A DNA stretch of 64,000 nucleotides, from the NCBI GenBank assembly GCA_027532825.1, contig JAPZTL010000009.1, forward strand, positions 62,001-126,000, given 5' to 3'. Position numbers and translations under genes: made by a program. This document shows positions 33,866 through 42,121 of the stretch, piece after piece. The DNA is from Silanimonas sp021297925 (GTDB lineage: Bacteria; Pseudomonadota; Gammaproteobacteria; Xanthomonadales; Xanthomonadaceae). The first letter of the stretch is position 1. Each line of letters starts with the position of its first letter. Below the pieces are notes generated by a model that saw only the letters and a program-made list of their open reading frames with translations, was not told the origin of the DNA and did no database searches.

Positions 33866-34848
33866 TGGCCGACGCCGCGACGCACCGCGACTTCACCCTT
33901 GATCCTGATGACGGCGAGCGGCTGGCCAACCTCGCCGGCCCGCTCGACGCGCACCTGCGGCAGATCGAGCTGCGGCTGGGCGTGCAGGTGGCCAACCGCG
34001 GCGGCGTGTTCCGCGTCACGGGGCCGGAGAAAGCCACCACCGTCGCCGAACGCCTGCTTCGCCAGCTGTGGGCCGACACCGAGACCGAGGTGCTGACGCC
34101 GGAGGCCATCCACCTGCGCCTCGGCGCCGACGACGAGTCCGCGGTCGAGCGGGAGCTGGGCTTCGCGCCGCAGGACGTGGCCATCAAGGTCAAGCGCGGC
34201 ACCATCCGCGGGCGTGGCGCCAACCAGGCCGCCTACCTGCACGCCATCGCCACCCACGACGTCAACTTCGGCATCGGCCCGGCCGGCACCGGCAAGACCT
34301 ACCTCGCCGTGGCCAGCGCGGTCGAGGCGCTCAACGAAGCCCGCATCCAGCGCATCCTGCTGGTGCGCCCGGCGGTGGAGGCCGGCGAGAAGCTCGGCTT
34401 CCTGCCGGGTGATCTCTCGCAGAAGGTCGACCCCTACCTGCGCCCGCTCTACGACGCGCTGTACGAGATGCTCGGCACCGAGAAGGTGGCCAAGCTGATG
34501 GAACGCAACGTCATCGAGGTGGCACCGCTGGCCTACATGCGCGGCCGCACGCTCAACGATGCGTTCGTAATCCTCGACGAGGCGCAGAACACCACGGTGG
34601 AGCAGATGAAGATGTTCTTGACCCGCATCGGCTTCGGCACGACCGCGGTGATCACGGGCGACCTCTCGCAGATCGACCTGCCCAAGCACCAGAAGAGCGG
34701 CCTGCGCGACGCCGTCGAGGTGCTGAAGGGCGTCGAGGGCATCAGCTTCCGGTTCTTCGAGGCCAAGGACGTGGTGCGCCATCCGCTGGTGGCCAAGATC
34801 GTGCGCGCCTACGACCGCCGCGACGCGGAAGGCGCCGCCAGCCCGTGA
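33865..34848 (+). CDS. ybeZ: PhoH-like ATPase (YbeZ/PhoL)
   Basis: Cytoplasmic ATPase of 327 residues thought to work with YbeY in RNA or ribosome maturation. An N-terminal KH-like region is followed by Walker A GPAGTGKT (138-145), the segment RPAVEAGEKLGFLPGDLSQKVDPYLRPLYDAL, Walker B FVILDEAQN and ITGDLSQIDLP. Its start overlaps the miaB stop by one base, and its stop overlaps the next gene by 4 bases. In many gammaproteobacteria ybeY follows directly; here a HAD phosphatase gene intervenes. Confidence 0.95.
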   Translation: MADAATHRDFTLDPDDGERLANLAGPLDAHLRQIELRLGVQVANRGGVFRVTGPEKATTVAERLLRQLWADTETEVLTPEAIHLRLGADDESAVERELGFAPQDVAIKVKRGTIRGRGANQAAYLHAIATHDVNFGIGPAGTGKTYLAVASAVEALNEARIQRILLVRPAVEAGEKLGFLPGDLSQKVDPYLRPLYDALYEMLGTEKVAKLMERNVIEVAPLAYMRGRTLNDAFVILDEAQNTTVEQMKMFLTRIGFGTTAVITGDLSQIDLPKHQKSGLRDAVEVLKGVEGISFRFFEAKDVVRHPLVAKIVRAYDRRDAEGAASP

Positions 34849-35534
34849 CGGACCCGCGCCCCGAGACCGACGCGTGCCCGGCGGCCGATGTGGTGGTCTA
34901 CGACTTCGACGGCACCCTCGTCGAAGGCGACATTGGCGCGGCCTTCGTCCACCACCTGCTCCAAGGCTGGCGCCGCTGGCTGGCTCTGCCGGTGGCGCCG
35001 CTGGGCCTGCTGCTGATGGCCGCGGGCCCGACCCGGCGCGCCGGCCTCGCGCTGTTCTTCCGGATCGCCAGTCTCGGCCGCCCGATAGCGGTGATCGAGA
35101 CCCTCGCGACGACCTTCTCGGAGGCCCGCGTCCTGCGCCGGCGGGAACGGGAGTTGACGTGGCTGGCGGCCGACCTCGCCGCCGGACGCCGCGTTGTCAT
35201 CGCGACCGGCGCCTTCGAGATGCTCGCCCGGGTGGTCCTGCGCCGGCTCGGACTGGAGGACCGGGTGGTGCTCGTGGCCTCTCGGCTGCGTCCGGGCCGG
35301 ATCGGCCTCGGCGTGGCGCGCCACTGCAACGGGGAGGCAAAGCTCCGCGCGCTGACCGAGGATGGCTTCCCACCGCCCTACGCCAAGGCCGTCTCCGACT
35401 CCTGGGCCGACGCGCCCCTGCTCGCCGCCGCCCGCGACGCCGTCCTGGTGAATGCTTCGGCGAAAAGCCGCCGCGTCGTCCGCCGCGCCGTCGGGGATCG
35501 GCTCGTCGATGCCGATGCCACCCCGCCCCCCTGA
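34845..35534 (+). CDS. HAD-superfamily IB phosphatase
   Basis: A 229-residue phosphoserine-phosphatase-like hydrolase. Motif I is D20-F-D22-G-T, motif II lies in VVIATGAFEM, motif III Lys lies in GEAKLRAL, and motif IV in SDSWADAPLL. The start is GTG at 34845, overlapping the ybeZ stop (GTGA), so expression is coupled to ybeZ. The substrate is unknown; members of this group include phospholipid and phosphoserine phosphatases. A hydrophobic stretch WLALPVAPLGLLLMAAGP could place it at the membrane. Confidence 0.85.
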   Translation: MTDPRPETDACPAADVVVYDFDGTLVEGDIGAAFVHHLLQGWRRWLALPVAPLGLLLMAAGPTRRAGLALFFRIASLGRPIAVIETLATTFSEARVLRRRERELTWLAADLAAGRRVVIATGAFEMLARVVLRRLGLEDRVVLVASRLRPGRIGLGVARHCNGEAKLRALTEDGFPPPYAKAVSDSWADAPLLAAARDAVLVNASAKSRRVVRRAVGDRLVDADATPPP

Positions 35535-35553
35535 CCACGATCCGGAGCCGCCC

Positions 35554-36018
35554 ATGCCGACCCATGCCGTGTCCGTGAGCTATGGCCTTCCCCGCAAGGG
35601 CCTGCCCGCCGCCTCGTCCGTCCGCCGCTGGGTCGAGGCCGCACTGGCCGGCTACCGTCGGACGGTCGAGATCCACGTCCGTTACGTCGACTCCGACGAA
35701 GGACGCGCCCTGAACCGCGACTACCGGGGCAAGGACTACGCGACCAACGTGCTCAGCTTCCCGGCTGAATTGCCGGAGGGCGTGCGCTCGCCGCTGCTGG
35801 GCGATCTCGTCATCTGCGCCCCGGTGGTCGCCCTAGAAGCCTTGGGGCAGGACAGGCGCCTCGCCCACCACCACGCCCACCTGGTGGTCCACGGCTGCCT
35901 GCACCTGCTGGGCATGGACCACGAGCGCTCCGAGGCCGAGGCCGAGGCCATGGAAGCCCGCGAGCGCAGCATCCTCGCCCGGCTGGGCATTCCCGACCCG
36001 TATGCCGCGCGGGACTGA
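35554..36018 (+). CDS. ybeY: Endoribonuclease YbeY (rRNA maturation factor)
   Basis: Zinc-dependent endoribonuclease active in 16S rRNA 3'-end maturation and 70S quality control. The 154-residue product carries the metal motif HLVVHGCLHLLGMDH (HxxxHxxxxxH) and the preceding YRGKDYATNVLSFP. I chose the ATG at 35554 because GGAG lies 7 bases upstream; the longer in-frame ORF upstream lies over the HAD gene. corC follows after 90 bases. Confidence 0.95.
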   Translation: MPTHAVSVSYGLPRKGLPAASSVRRWVEAALAGYRRTVEIHVRYVDSDEGRALNRDYRGKDYATNVLSFPAELPEGVRSPLLGDLVICAPVVALEALGQDRRLAHHHAHLVVHGCLHLLGMDHERSEAEAEAMEARERSILARLGIPDPYAARD

Positions 36019-36108
36019 CGGTCTCGGGGGCGGCTGAAACGGCCCATTCACGCCCTTCCGCTACACTCCTCGACCTGCGCCCCCCGTCGGGGGCATGCAT
36101 GCAGATCG

Positions 36109-36957
36109 ATGTCCGAGGACGACAGTAGTCCGCTTCCCGAGAAACGTTCCTGGCTGGAACGCCTGTCCCACGCCTTCTCCGGCGAACCGGAGAGCCGCGA
36201 GGACCTGGTGGAGATCCTCCGCGATGCGCGGAGCAACCGCATCATCGAGGGCGACACCCTGCGCATGCTGGAAGGCGCGCTGGCCGTGTCCACCATGACC
36301 GTGGCCGATGTGATGGTGCCGCGGGCCCAGATGGTCTCGCTGCCCGGCGACGGGCGCCTGCTGGACCTGATGCGGGCCGTGGTGGACAGCGGGCATTCGC
36401 GCTTCCCGGTGCACGGCGAGGACCGCGACGAGATCCTCGGCATCCTGCTGGCGAAGGACCTGCTGCGCGGCATCGTCGCGGACAACGCCATCGAGGACGT
36501 GCGCGAGCTGCTGCGCCCCGCGGTGCTGGTGCCGGAGAGCAAGCGGCTCGACGTGCTGTTGCGCGAGTTCCGCGCCTCCCGCAACCACATGGCGATCGTC
36601 GTCGACGAGCACGGCGGCGTCGCCGGGCTGGTCACGATCGAGGACGTGCTCGAGGAGATCGTCGGCGAGATCGACGATGAGCACGACGACGACGCGCCCG
36701 CCGCGGCGATCGCGGCGCAGGATGACGGACGTTTCGTGCTGCCTGCCCTCACCCCGATCGGCGACTTCAACGAACGCTTCGGCGCCGACCTCCCCGACGA
36801 CGAGTTCGACACGCTGGGCGGCTTCGTGACGGCCGGCATCGGCCACCTGCCCGAGCCGGGCGAGCGCCACCGCGTCGGCCCCTACGAGTTCACCGTGCTG
36901 GAGGCCGACCAGCGCCGCCTGCGGACGCTCGGCGTGACCGTGCATGCGGCGGACTGA
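36109..36957 (+). CDS. corC: CBS-domain protein CorC/YbeX
   Basis: A 282-residue cytoplasmic protein linked to Mg/Co efflux and ribosome maturation. Two CBS domains (TVADVMVPRAQMVSLPGDG onwards, about 62-185) include RNHMAIVVDEHGGVAGLVTIEDVLEEIVGEIDDE, and a C-terminal transporter-associated domain (about 205-280) follows with FVTAGIGHLPEPGERHRVGPYEFTV. The end overlaps the following gene by 14 bases. In most gammaproteobacteria the next gene is lnt; here it is a DUF4105 protein. Confidence 0.94.
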   Translation: MSEDDSSPLPEKRSWLERLSHAFSGEPESREDLVEILRDARSNRIIEGDTLRMLEGALAVSTMTVADVMVPRAQMVSLPGDGRLLDLMRAVVDSGHSRFPVHGEDRDEILGILLAKDLLRGIVADNAIEDVRELLRPAVLVPESKRLDVLLREFRASRNHMAIVVDEHGGVAGLVTIEDVLEEIVGEIDDEHDDDAPAAAIAAQDDGRFVLPALTPIGDFNERFGADLPDDEFDTLGGFVTAGIGHLPEPGERHRVGPYEFTVLEADQRRLRTLGVTVHAAD

Positions 36958-38164
36958 GCGGATCGCCCGCCGCTGGCTGGGCCTGTGGGCCGCCGGCTGC
37001 CTGCTGCTCGCGCTGCTGCTGGCCGCGACCGCGGCGGACGCGGCCCCGCGGATCGGCGTACTGACGATGCAGCCGGGCGAGGTGTTCTTCGAGCGCTTCG
37101 GCCACAACGCCCTGCTCGTGGACCGCGGCGACGGGACCGAGCCGACGAGCTACAACTTCGGCTACTTCGACCCCGAGGAGCCGGATTTCCTGTCGCGTTT
37201 CGTCGCCGGGACGATGCGCTACCGGCTGGTGGCGCTGCCGATGTCGCTTGATCTCGAACAATACCGCCGGAACGGACGCGGCGTCTCCGTCCAGTGGCTG
37301 GACCTGGCGCCCGCGGAGGCCGCCGCCCTCGCCGCGCGCCTAGAGGCCAACGCCCGGCCGGAGAACGCCGTCTACGACTACCGCTATTTCACGGACAACT
37401 GCTCGACCCGGGTCCGCGACGCCCTCGACGCCGCGACCGACGGGCTGCTGCACCGACCCCTGACGGCGAGTTCGGTGGGCAACACGTACCGGCTGGAAGC
37501 CGTGCGCCTCGCGTGGCCGGCGCCTTGGATGGCCGTCGGCTTCCACCTCGGGCTGTCCGCGAGCGCGGACCGGCCCTTGTCCCGCTGGGACGAAGCCTTC
37601 ATCCCCATGCGGCTCGCGGAATCCCTGCGCACCGTGCGCCGCGCGGATGGCCGCCCACTGGTCCTTTCGGAGGCGGAGATCCTGCCCCATCGCTTGGCGC
37701 TGCCGCCGGAGGAACTGCCGCAGTGGCGGATCGAGGCGATGCTGCTGGGTGCCGCGCTGGCGATCGGACTGCTGGCAATAGGACGCCGGGCGCCGCGCCT
37801 CGTCGCCGGGTTAGCGGGCGGCTTCTGGCTGCTGGCCGGGATGGGCGGCGTGGTGCTGGCCTTCCTGTGGGCGGGCAGCGGCCACACCTTCGCGTGGGCG
37901 AACGAGAACCTCTTCCTCCTGTCGCCCTTGGCCCTCCTGCTGCTGCCGGGGGCCTGGCGCGCGGCCCGTGGGCGCGATCCGGGCCGGATGTTCGAGATCG
38001 TGCTGCTGCTGGTCCTGGTCTCGGCCGCGACGGGCGCCTTCCTGAAGCTGATGCCCTTCATGAAGCAGCAGAACGTCGAATGGGTCTTCCTGCTGCTGCC
38101 CCTGCACTGGGCGCTGGCCCGCCACTTCCGACGCCTTGCCGGTACGGTGCGCGCGGATCGATGA
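36944..38164 (+). CDS. DUF4105 (Lnb-like) membrane protein at the usual lnt position
   Basis: A 406-residue inner-membrane protein: an N-terminal signal anchor (about 10-33), a periplasmic domain (about 34-240) and about five or six C-terminal membrane helices. The periplasmic domain shows two conserved blocks, FFERFGHNALLV (H54) and YFTDNCSTRVRDALD (C153), which look like a Cys-His active site. I recognise this as the DUF4105 family. From memory that family includes Lnb, a lipoprotein N-acyltransferase of bacteria that lack Lnt; that assignment is recollection. Its gene overlaps corC by 14 bases, exactly where E. coli has lnt, which supports a lipoprotein-acylation role by context. Length and topology differ from Lnt, and no Lnt nitrilase-like domain is visible. 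Confidence 0.8.
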   Translation: MRRTERIARRWLGLWAAGCLLLALLLAATAADAAPRIGVLTMQPGEVFFERFGHNALLVDRGDGTEPTSYNFGYFDPEEPDFLSRFVAGTMRYRLVALPMSLDLEQYRRNGRGVSVQWLDLAPAEAAALAARLEANARPENAVYDYRYFTDNCSTRVRDALDAATDGLLHRPLTASSVGNTYRLEAVRLAWPAPWMAVGFHLGLSASADRPLSRWDEAFIPMRLAESLRTVRRADGRPLVLSEAEILPHRLALPPEELPQWRIEAMLLGAALAIGLLAIGRRAPRLVAGLAGGFWLLAGMGGVVLAFLWAGSGHTFAWANENLFLLSPLALLLLPGAWRAARGRDPGRMFEIVLLLVLVSAATGAFLKLMPFMKQQNVEWVFLLLPLHWALARHFRRLAGTVRADR

Positions 38165-38171
38165 TCCGCGC

Positions 38172-39185
38172 ATGAGCCTGCCCTTGCCCACCCGCCCCGC
38201 CGACCGCGCCGCGATGGTGCGCGCCTGCGTGCACTACCGCGACGGCCGAAAGGTCGGCGACATCCCGCTGGAGGCGATCAGCGACGTCCTGGCCGTGCCG
38301 GACGGGAGCTTCGTCTGGGTCGGCCTGTACGAACCGGATGCGGACCTGCTGCGGACCCTGCAGGAGGAGTTCGGCCTGCACCCGCTGGCCGTCGAAGACG
38401 CGCTGAAGGCCCACCAGCGCCCCAAGCTCGAGGCCTATGGCGATGCGGTGTTCCTCGTGCTGCACACCGCGCAGGCCGACCAGTGCCGGATCGCCCTGGG
38501 CGAAACCCATGTCTTCCTCGGCCCGCGCTACCTCGTCACCGTCCGCCATGGCGCCTCCCTGCCCTACGCCACCGCCCGCGAGCGCTGCGAGCAGCACCCG
38601 GACCTGCTGCAGGCCGGGGGGGCCGGGTTCGGCCTGTACGCCGTGCTCGACTATGCCGTCGACAACTACTTCCCGATCGTCGAGCAGTACCGGGCGGAAC
38701 TCGACGTGCTCGAACGCGACCTGTTCGACGGCGAGTTCAACGCAGAGACCGTACGCCGGCTCTACGACCTGAAACGGGACCTCACCCGCTTGCGCCTGTC
38801 CGTGTCGCCGCTGGCGGACATGCTCGGCCAGATGCAGCGTGGACACCCATCGATGGTCGACGAGGTGGTCCACCCCTACCTGCGCGACGTGGTCGACCAC
38901 GTGCTGCGGGTCAACGAGGCGATCGACACGATGCGCGAGATGCTCGGCGCTGCGCTATCGGTGAACCTGTCGCTGGTGGCCGCGCGACAGGGCGAGGTCG
39001 TGAAGCGGCTGGCCGGATGGGCGGCGCTGCTCGCCGTGCCGACGCTGATCGCCAGCTGGTACGGCATGAACTTCACCCACATGCCGGAGCTGCACGGGCG
39101 GTACAGCTATGCCGTGCTCGTCGGAGTCGTCGTGGTCGCCGCGGGCCTGCTCTACCGGCTCCTGAAGAAGGCCCGCTGGCTCTGA
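38172..39185 (+). CDS. corA: CorA-family magnesium/cobalt transporter
   Basis: Pentameric inner-membrane divalent-cation channel. The 337-residue product has a large cytoplasmic N-terminal domain (VWVGLYEPDADLLRTLQEEFGLHPLAVEDAL, then HQRPKLEAYGDAVFLVLHT) and two C-terminal helices separated by the selectivity loop YGMNFTHMPEL (GMN motif). I chose the ATG at 38172; an in-frame ATG at 38136 lies inside the previous gene. It follows the DUF4105 gene by 7 bases, in the same cluster as corC. Confidence 0.94.
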   Translation: MSLPLPTRPADRAAMVRACVHYRDGRKVGDIPLEAISDVLAVPDGSFVWVGLYEPDADLLRTLQEEFGLHPLAVEDALKAHQRPKLEAYGDAVFLVLHTAQADQCRIALGETHVFLGPRYLVTVRHGASLPYATARERCEQHPDLLQAGGAGFGLYAVLDYAVDNYFPIVEQYRAELDVLERDLFDGEFNAETVRRLYDLKRDLTRLRLSVSPLADMLGQMQRGHPSMVDEVVHPYLRDVVDHVLRVNEAIDTMREMLGAALSVNLSLVAARQGEVVKRLAGWAALLAVPTLIASWYGMNFTHMPELHGRYSYAVLVGVVVVAAGLLYRLLKKARWL

Positions 39186-39194
39186 GTTACGGCC

Positions 39195-39746
39195 TCAGAG
39201 CATGCCGGTCTCGAGCTTCGCCGCCTCGGACATCATCGACTGGTTCCACGGCGGATCGAAGACCAGCTCGACGTCCGCCTCGGCGATGGTGGGGACGCGC
39301 TCGAGCTTGCTGCGGACGTCGTCCACGAGGATGTCGCCCATCCCACACGCCGGCGCGGTCAGGGTCATCCGCACGTCGACCTTGCGCCCGCCGTCGTCGC
39401 GACGGCCGAGCTCGACGGTGTAGACCAGCCCGAGCTCGACGATGTTCACCGGGATCTCCGGGTCGAAGCAGGTGCGGAGCTGCTCCCATACCAGCCTCTC
39501 GACCTCGTCGTCGCCCGCGTCCTCGGCGAGCGCGAGGGCTTCCGGCGCCTCCTTCCCGATGGCGTCCGCATCCTCGCCGGCAATGCGGAACAGGTTGCCT
39601 TCCACGAACACCGTGAACGACCCCCCGAGCGCCTGGGTGATGTAGCCGACGCTGCCTGCCGGCAGGGTCACGCGCTCGCCCTGCGGGACGAGAACGGCCG
39701 CGCAGTCGCGCGAGAAACTGACGGGTTCGCTGGAGCGGCTGTACAT
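39195..39746 (-). CDS. sufT: Iron-sulfur cluster assembly protein SufT (MIP18 family)
   Basis: A 183-residue protein with an N-terminal SufT-specific region (PQGERVTLPAGSVGYITQALGGSFTVFVEGNLFRI) and a C-terminal FSCA/MIP18 domain. The latter shows FDPEIPVNIVELGLVY and the Cys-bearing TLTAPACGMGDIL. It supports Fe-S cluster maturation, generally together with the SUF system. No other suf genes lie in the window. I chose the ATG at 39744-39746, which gives MYSRSSEPVSF as in related proteins; a GTG nine codons upstream is possible. It is convergent with corA. Confidence 0.88.
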   Translation of the reverse strand: MYSRSSEPVSFSRDCAAVLVPQGERVTLPAGSVGYITQALGGSFTVFVEGNLFRIAGEDADAIGKEAPEALALAEDAGDDEVERLVWEQLRTCFDPEIPVNIVELGLVYTVELGRRDDGGRKVDVRMTLTAPACGMGDILVDDVRSKLERVPTIAEADVELVFDPPWNQSMMSEAAKLETGML

Positions 39747-39824
39747 CGGGGACGGAAAGAGGACCGGAACCACCCTATTTTAGCCGAGCGGAGGAGGGCC
39801 GCGGGTCCGGGCTCGCGGGGCGGC

Positions 39825-41294
39825 TCAGTGGCCGCCGCCGTCCAGTTCCTTCATGCCCCCGATCAGCTTGGCGATCGCACCGCTCGCATCGCCGTAAAGC
39901 ATCCGCGCGTTGTCGGTGTAGAACAGGGCGTTCTCGATGCCGGCGAAGCCGGTGCCCTTGCCGCGCTTCACGACGATCACGTTGCGCGCCAGCGAGACGT
40001 CGAGGATCGGCATGCCGTAGATCGGCGAGGCCGGGTCGGTCTTGGCCACCGGGTTCACCACGTCGTTGGCACCGATCACCAGCGCCACGTCGGTGATCGG
40101 GAACTCCGGGTTGATGTCATCCATGTCGGCGATGATGTCGTAGGGCACGCCGGCCTCGGCGAGCAGCACGTTCATGTGGCCGGGCATGCGGCCCGCGACC
40201 GGATGGATGGCGAACTTCACCTGCACGCCGCGCTTCTGCAGCGCTTGCGTGAGTTCCCACACCTTGTGCTGGGCCTGCGCCACGGCCATGCCGTAGCCCG
40301 GCACGATCACCACGCGCTCGGCGTAGGCCATCATCGCGGCGACGTCGCTGGCCTCGATGGGCTTCTGCGAACCGCTGATGGCCTGTGCTTCGCCGGTGGC
40401 GCCGAAGCTGCCGAACAGCACGCTGCCGAGCGAACGGTTCATCGCCTTGGCCATCAGCTGGGTGAGCAGCATGCCGGCCGCGCCGACCACCATGCCGGCG
40501 ATCATCAGCGCCTCGTTCTGCAGCACGTAGCCCTCGAAGGCGACGGCGAGGCCGGTGAGCGCGTTGTAGAGCGAGATCACCACCGGCATGTCGGCGCCGC
40601 CGATCGGCAGGGTCATCGCGATGCCGACGACCAGGGCGAGCGCGAAGAAGATCGCGATGACGAGGATCGCCGGCGTCGGCTGCAGCACCAACAGCACGCC
40701 GCTCAGCACCGCGCCCGCCGTCAGAGCTGCATTGACGAGCTTCTGCGCCGGGAAGGTGTAGCGCTTGTCCATGCGGCCGTCGAGCTTGGCCCAGGCGATC
40801 ACGGAACCCGAGAACGAGATCGCGCCGATCAGGGCACCGACCACGGCGAGGACCGTCTTGGTCGGGTCCATGCAGGCGTGCTCGGCCATCGCGGCGGCAT
40901 CGCAGGCGCCGGTGTGGTCCGAGGCGCTGACCAGCGCAGCCGCACCGATCGCCGCGGCCGAGCCGCCGCCCATGCCGTTGAAGATCGCGACCATCTGCGG
41001 CATGTCGGTGAGCGGCACGCGCTTGCCCCAGACCCAGAACACACCACTGAGCGCAAGGGCCAGCACGATGAGTCCGAGGTTGACCGGATCGACACCATGC
41101 GCTCCCCAGGTGGTGGGCGCGACGAAGGTGACCAGCGTGGCGAGCACCATGCCGACGCCGGCCCACTGGATGCCGCGGCGCGCGGTCACCGGCGAGGACA
41201 TACGCTTGAGACCAACGATGAACAGCACCGCGGCGACGAAGTAGCTGGCCTTGGCCAGGAGGTCGAGCAGATTGTCGAACGAGTCGATGGACAT
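39825..41294 (-). CDS. pntB: NAD(P) transhydrogenase subunit beta
   Basis: NADP(H)-binding subunit of the proton-translocating transhydrogenase that makes NADPH from NADH. The 489-residue product has about nine membrane helices in the N-terminal two thirds and a C-terminal NADP-binding domain III with VIVPGYGMAVAQAQ, HPVAGRMPGHMNVLLAEAGVPYD and NDVVNP. Its ATG (41292-41294) overlaps the pntA2 stop by one base; a GTG one codon upstream is the alternative. It belongs to the three-gene form of the enzyme. Confidence 0.96.
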   Translation of the reverse strand: MSIDSFDNLLDLLAKASYFVAAVLFIVGLKRMSSPVTARRGIQWAGVGMVLATLVTFVAPTTWGAHGVDPVNLGLIVLALALSGVFWVWGKRVPLTDMPQMVAIFNGMGGGSAAAIGAAALVSASDHTGACDAAAMAEHACMDPTKTVLAVVGALIGAISFSGSVIAWAKLDGRMDKRYTFPAQKLVNAALTAGAVLSGVLLVLQPTPAILVIAIFFALALVVGIAMTLPIGGADMPVVISLYNALTGLAVAFEGYVLQNEALMIAGMVVGAAGMLLTQLMAKAMNRSLGSVLFGSFGATGEAQAISGSQKPIEASDVAAMMAYAERVVIVPGYGMAVAQAQHKVWELTQALQKRGVQVKFAIHPVAGRMPGHMNVLLAEAGVPYDIIADMDDINPEFPITDVALVIGANDVVNPVAKTDPASPIYGMPILDVSLARNVIVVKRGKGTGFAGIENALFYTDNARMLYGDASGAIAKLIGGMKELDGGGH

Positions 41295-41581
41295 CACGCG
41301 CCCCCCTTGCTCGACTTGAACATCTCGAGCATGCGCTCGGTCACCACGTAGCCACCGACCGCATTGCCGGCGCCGAGGAGCACGGCGAGGAAGCCGATCA
41401 CCCGCTCCGTGGTGGTGTCGGCATGCGCCAGCGCGACCATGGCGCCTACGACGACGATGCCGTGGACGAAGTTCGATCCCGACATCAGCGGCGTATGCAG
41501 GATCACCGGCACCCGCGAGATGATTTCGTGGCCGCAGAACGCGGCCAACATGACGATGTACAGCGCGACGAACCCGTCCAT
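41294..41581 (-). CDS. pntAB: NAD(P) transhydrogenase subunit alpha part 2
   Basis: Small membrane subunit of the three-part transhydrogenase (C-terminal part of E. coli PntA). The 95-residue product has three hydrophobic helices and starts MDGFVALYIVMLAAFCGHEIISRVP; NFVHGIVVVGAM and LLGAGNAVGGYVVTERML are typical. I chose the ATG at 41579-41581. It is followed directly by pntB. Its usual partner pntA1 is not adjacent but lies 2 kb upstream (43590-44687), beyond four genes on the other strand. Confidence 0.93.
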   Translation of the reverse strand: MDGFVALYIVMLAAFCGHEIISRVPVILHTPLMSGSNFVHGIVVVGAMVALAHADTTTERVIGFLAVLLGAGNAVGGYVVTERMLEMFKSSKGGA

Positions 41582-41716
41582 CCCTTTCCCCTGTCGGCCC
41601 ATGGCCCCTGAGTCCATCATAACCACGGGATGAACGTCATCCGCTTATCGTCAACGGCACCCGGCCGCATGGCGTTATGGCGGGCACGGCAACCGCCGTG
41701 ACCCGGAGCCCCCCCC

Positions 41717-42031
41717 ATGAACCGCCCTGCCCTCGCCCTGCTTTCGCTGGCCGCCCTCGCCCTGGCCACGACCTCCGTCACCCTCGCCCACGGCGGCCCG
41801 GCGGCCGACCGGTGGGAAGCTCGAGGCGACCGCATCGACCAGCGCCTTGACCTGCGCGGCAACCGCATCGACCAGCGCCTCGATGATCGTGCCGATGCCG
41901 CCGCCGCCAACGGCCACCCGCTGCGCGCCGAGAGGCTCGATCGGCGCGGCGACCGCATCGACCAGCGCCTCGACCTGCGCGGCAACCGCCTCGAACACCG
42001 CGCCAATCTCATTGGCCACCGTCGCGGCTGA
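41717..42031 (+). CDS. Secreted 11-residue-repeat protein, unknown function
   Basis: A 104-residue protein that I cannot assign to a described family. A signal peptide (about 1-24, ending TLAHG) is followed by tandem 11-residue units of the form RLDxRGxRIDQ: RWEARGDRIDQ, RLDLRGNRIDQ, RLDDRADAAAA, a seven-residue spacer, RLDRRGDRIDQ and RLDLRGNRLEH. An 11-residue period fits long amphipathic helices. The mature protein is rich in Arg and Asp and has no Cys. It is the first of four plus-strand genes that separate pntA1 from pntA2B. A GGAG lies 9 bases before the ATG. Confidence 0.75.
   Translation: MNRPALALLSLAALALATTSVTLAHGGPAADRWEARGDRIDQRLDLRGNRIDQRLDDRADAAAANGHPLRAERLDRRGDRIDQRLDLRGNRLEHRANLIGHRRG
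41825..41989 (+). repeat. 42-base direct repeat inside the 11-residue-repeat gene
   Basis: Bases 41825-41866 and 41948-41989 are identical except for one T/C change. They begin GGCGACCGCATCGACCAGCG and encode the RGDRIDQRLDLRGNR units. The two copies are 123 bases apart, in frame, so recombination between them would delete or add whole repeat units. Confidence 0.85.
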
Positions 42032-42121
42032 TCGCCCGGTCAACCCGGAACCCCCGCCTGCGTTATCGTCCCCATGGATGGCCACGGACCCCACCGCCCC
42101 TTGACCGCGACGCCGCCGACC

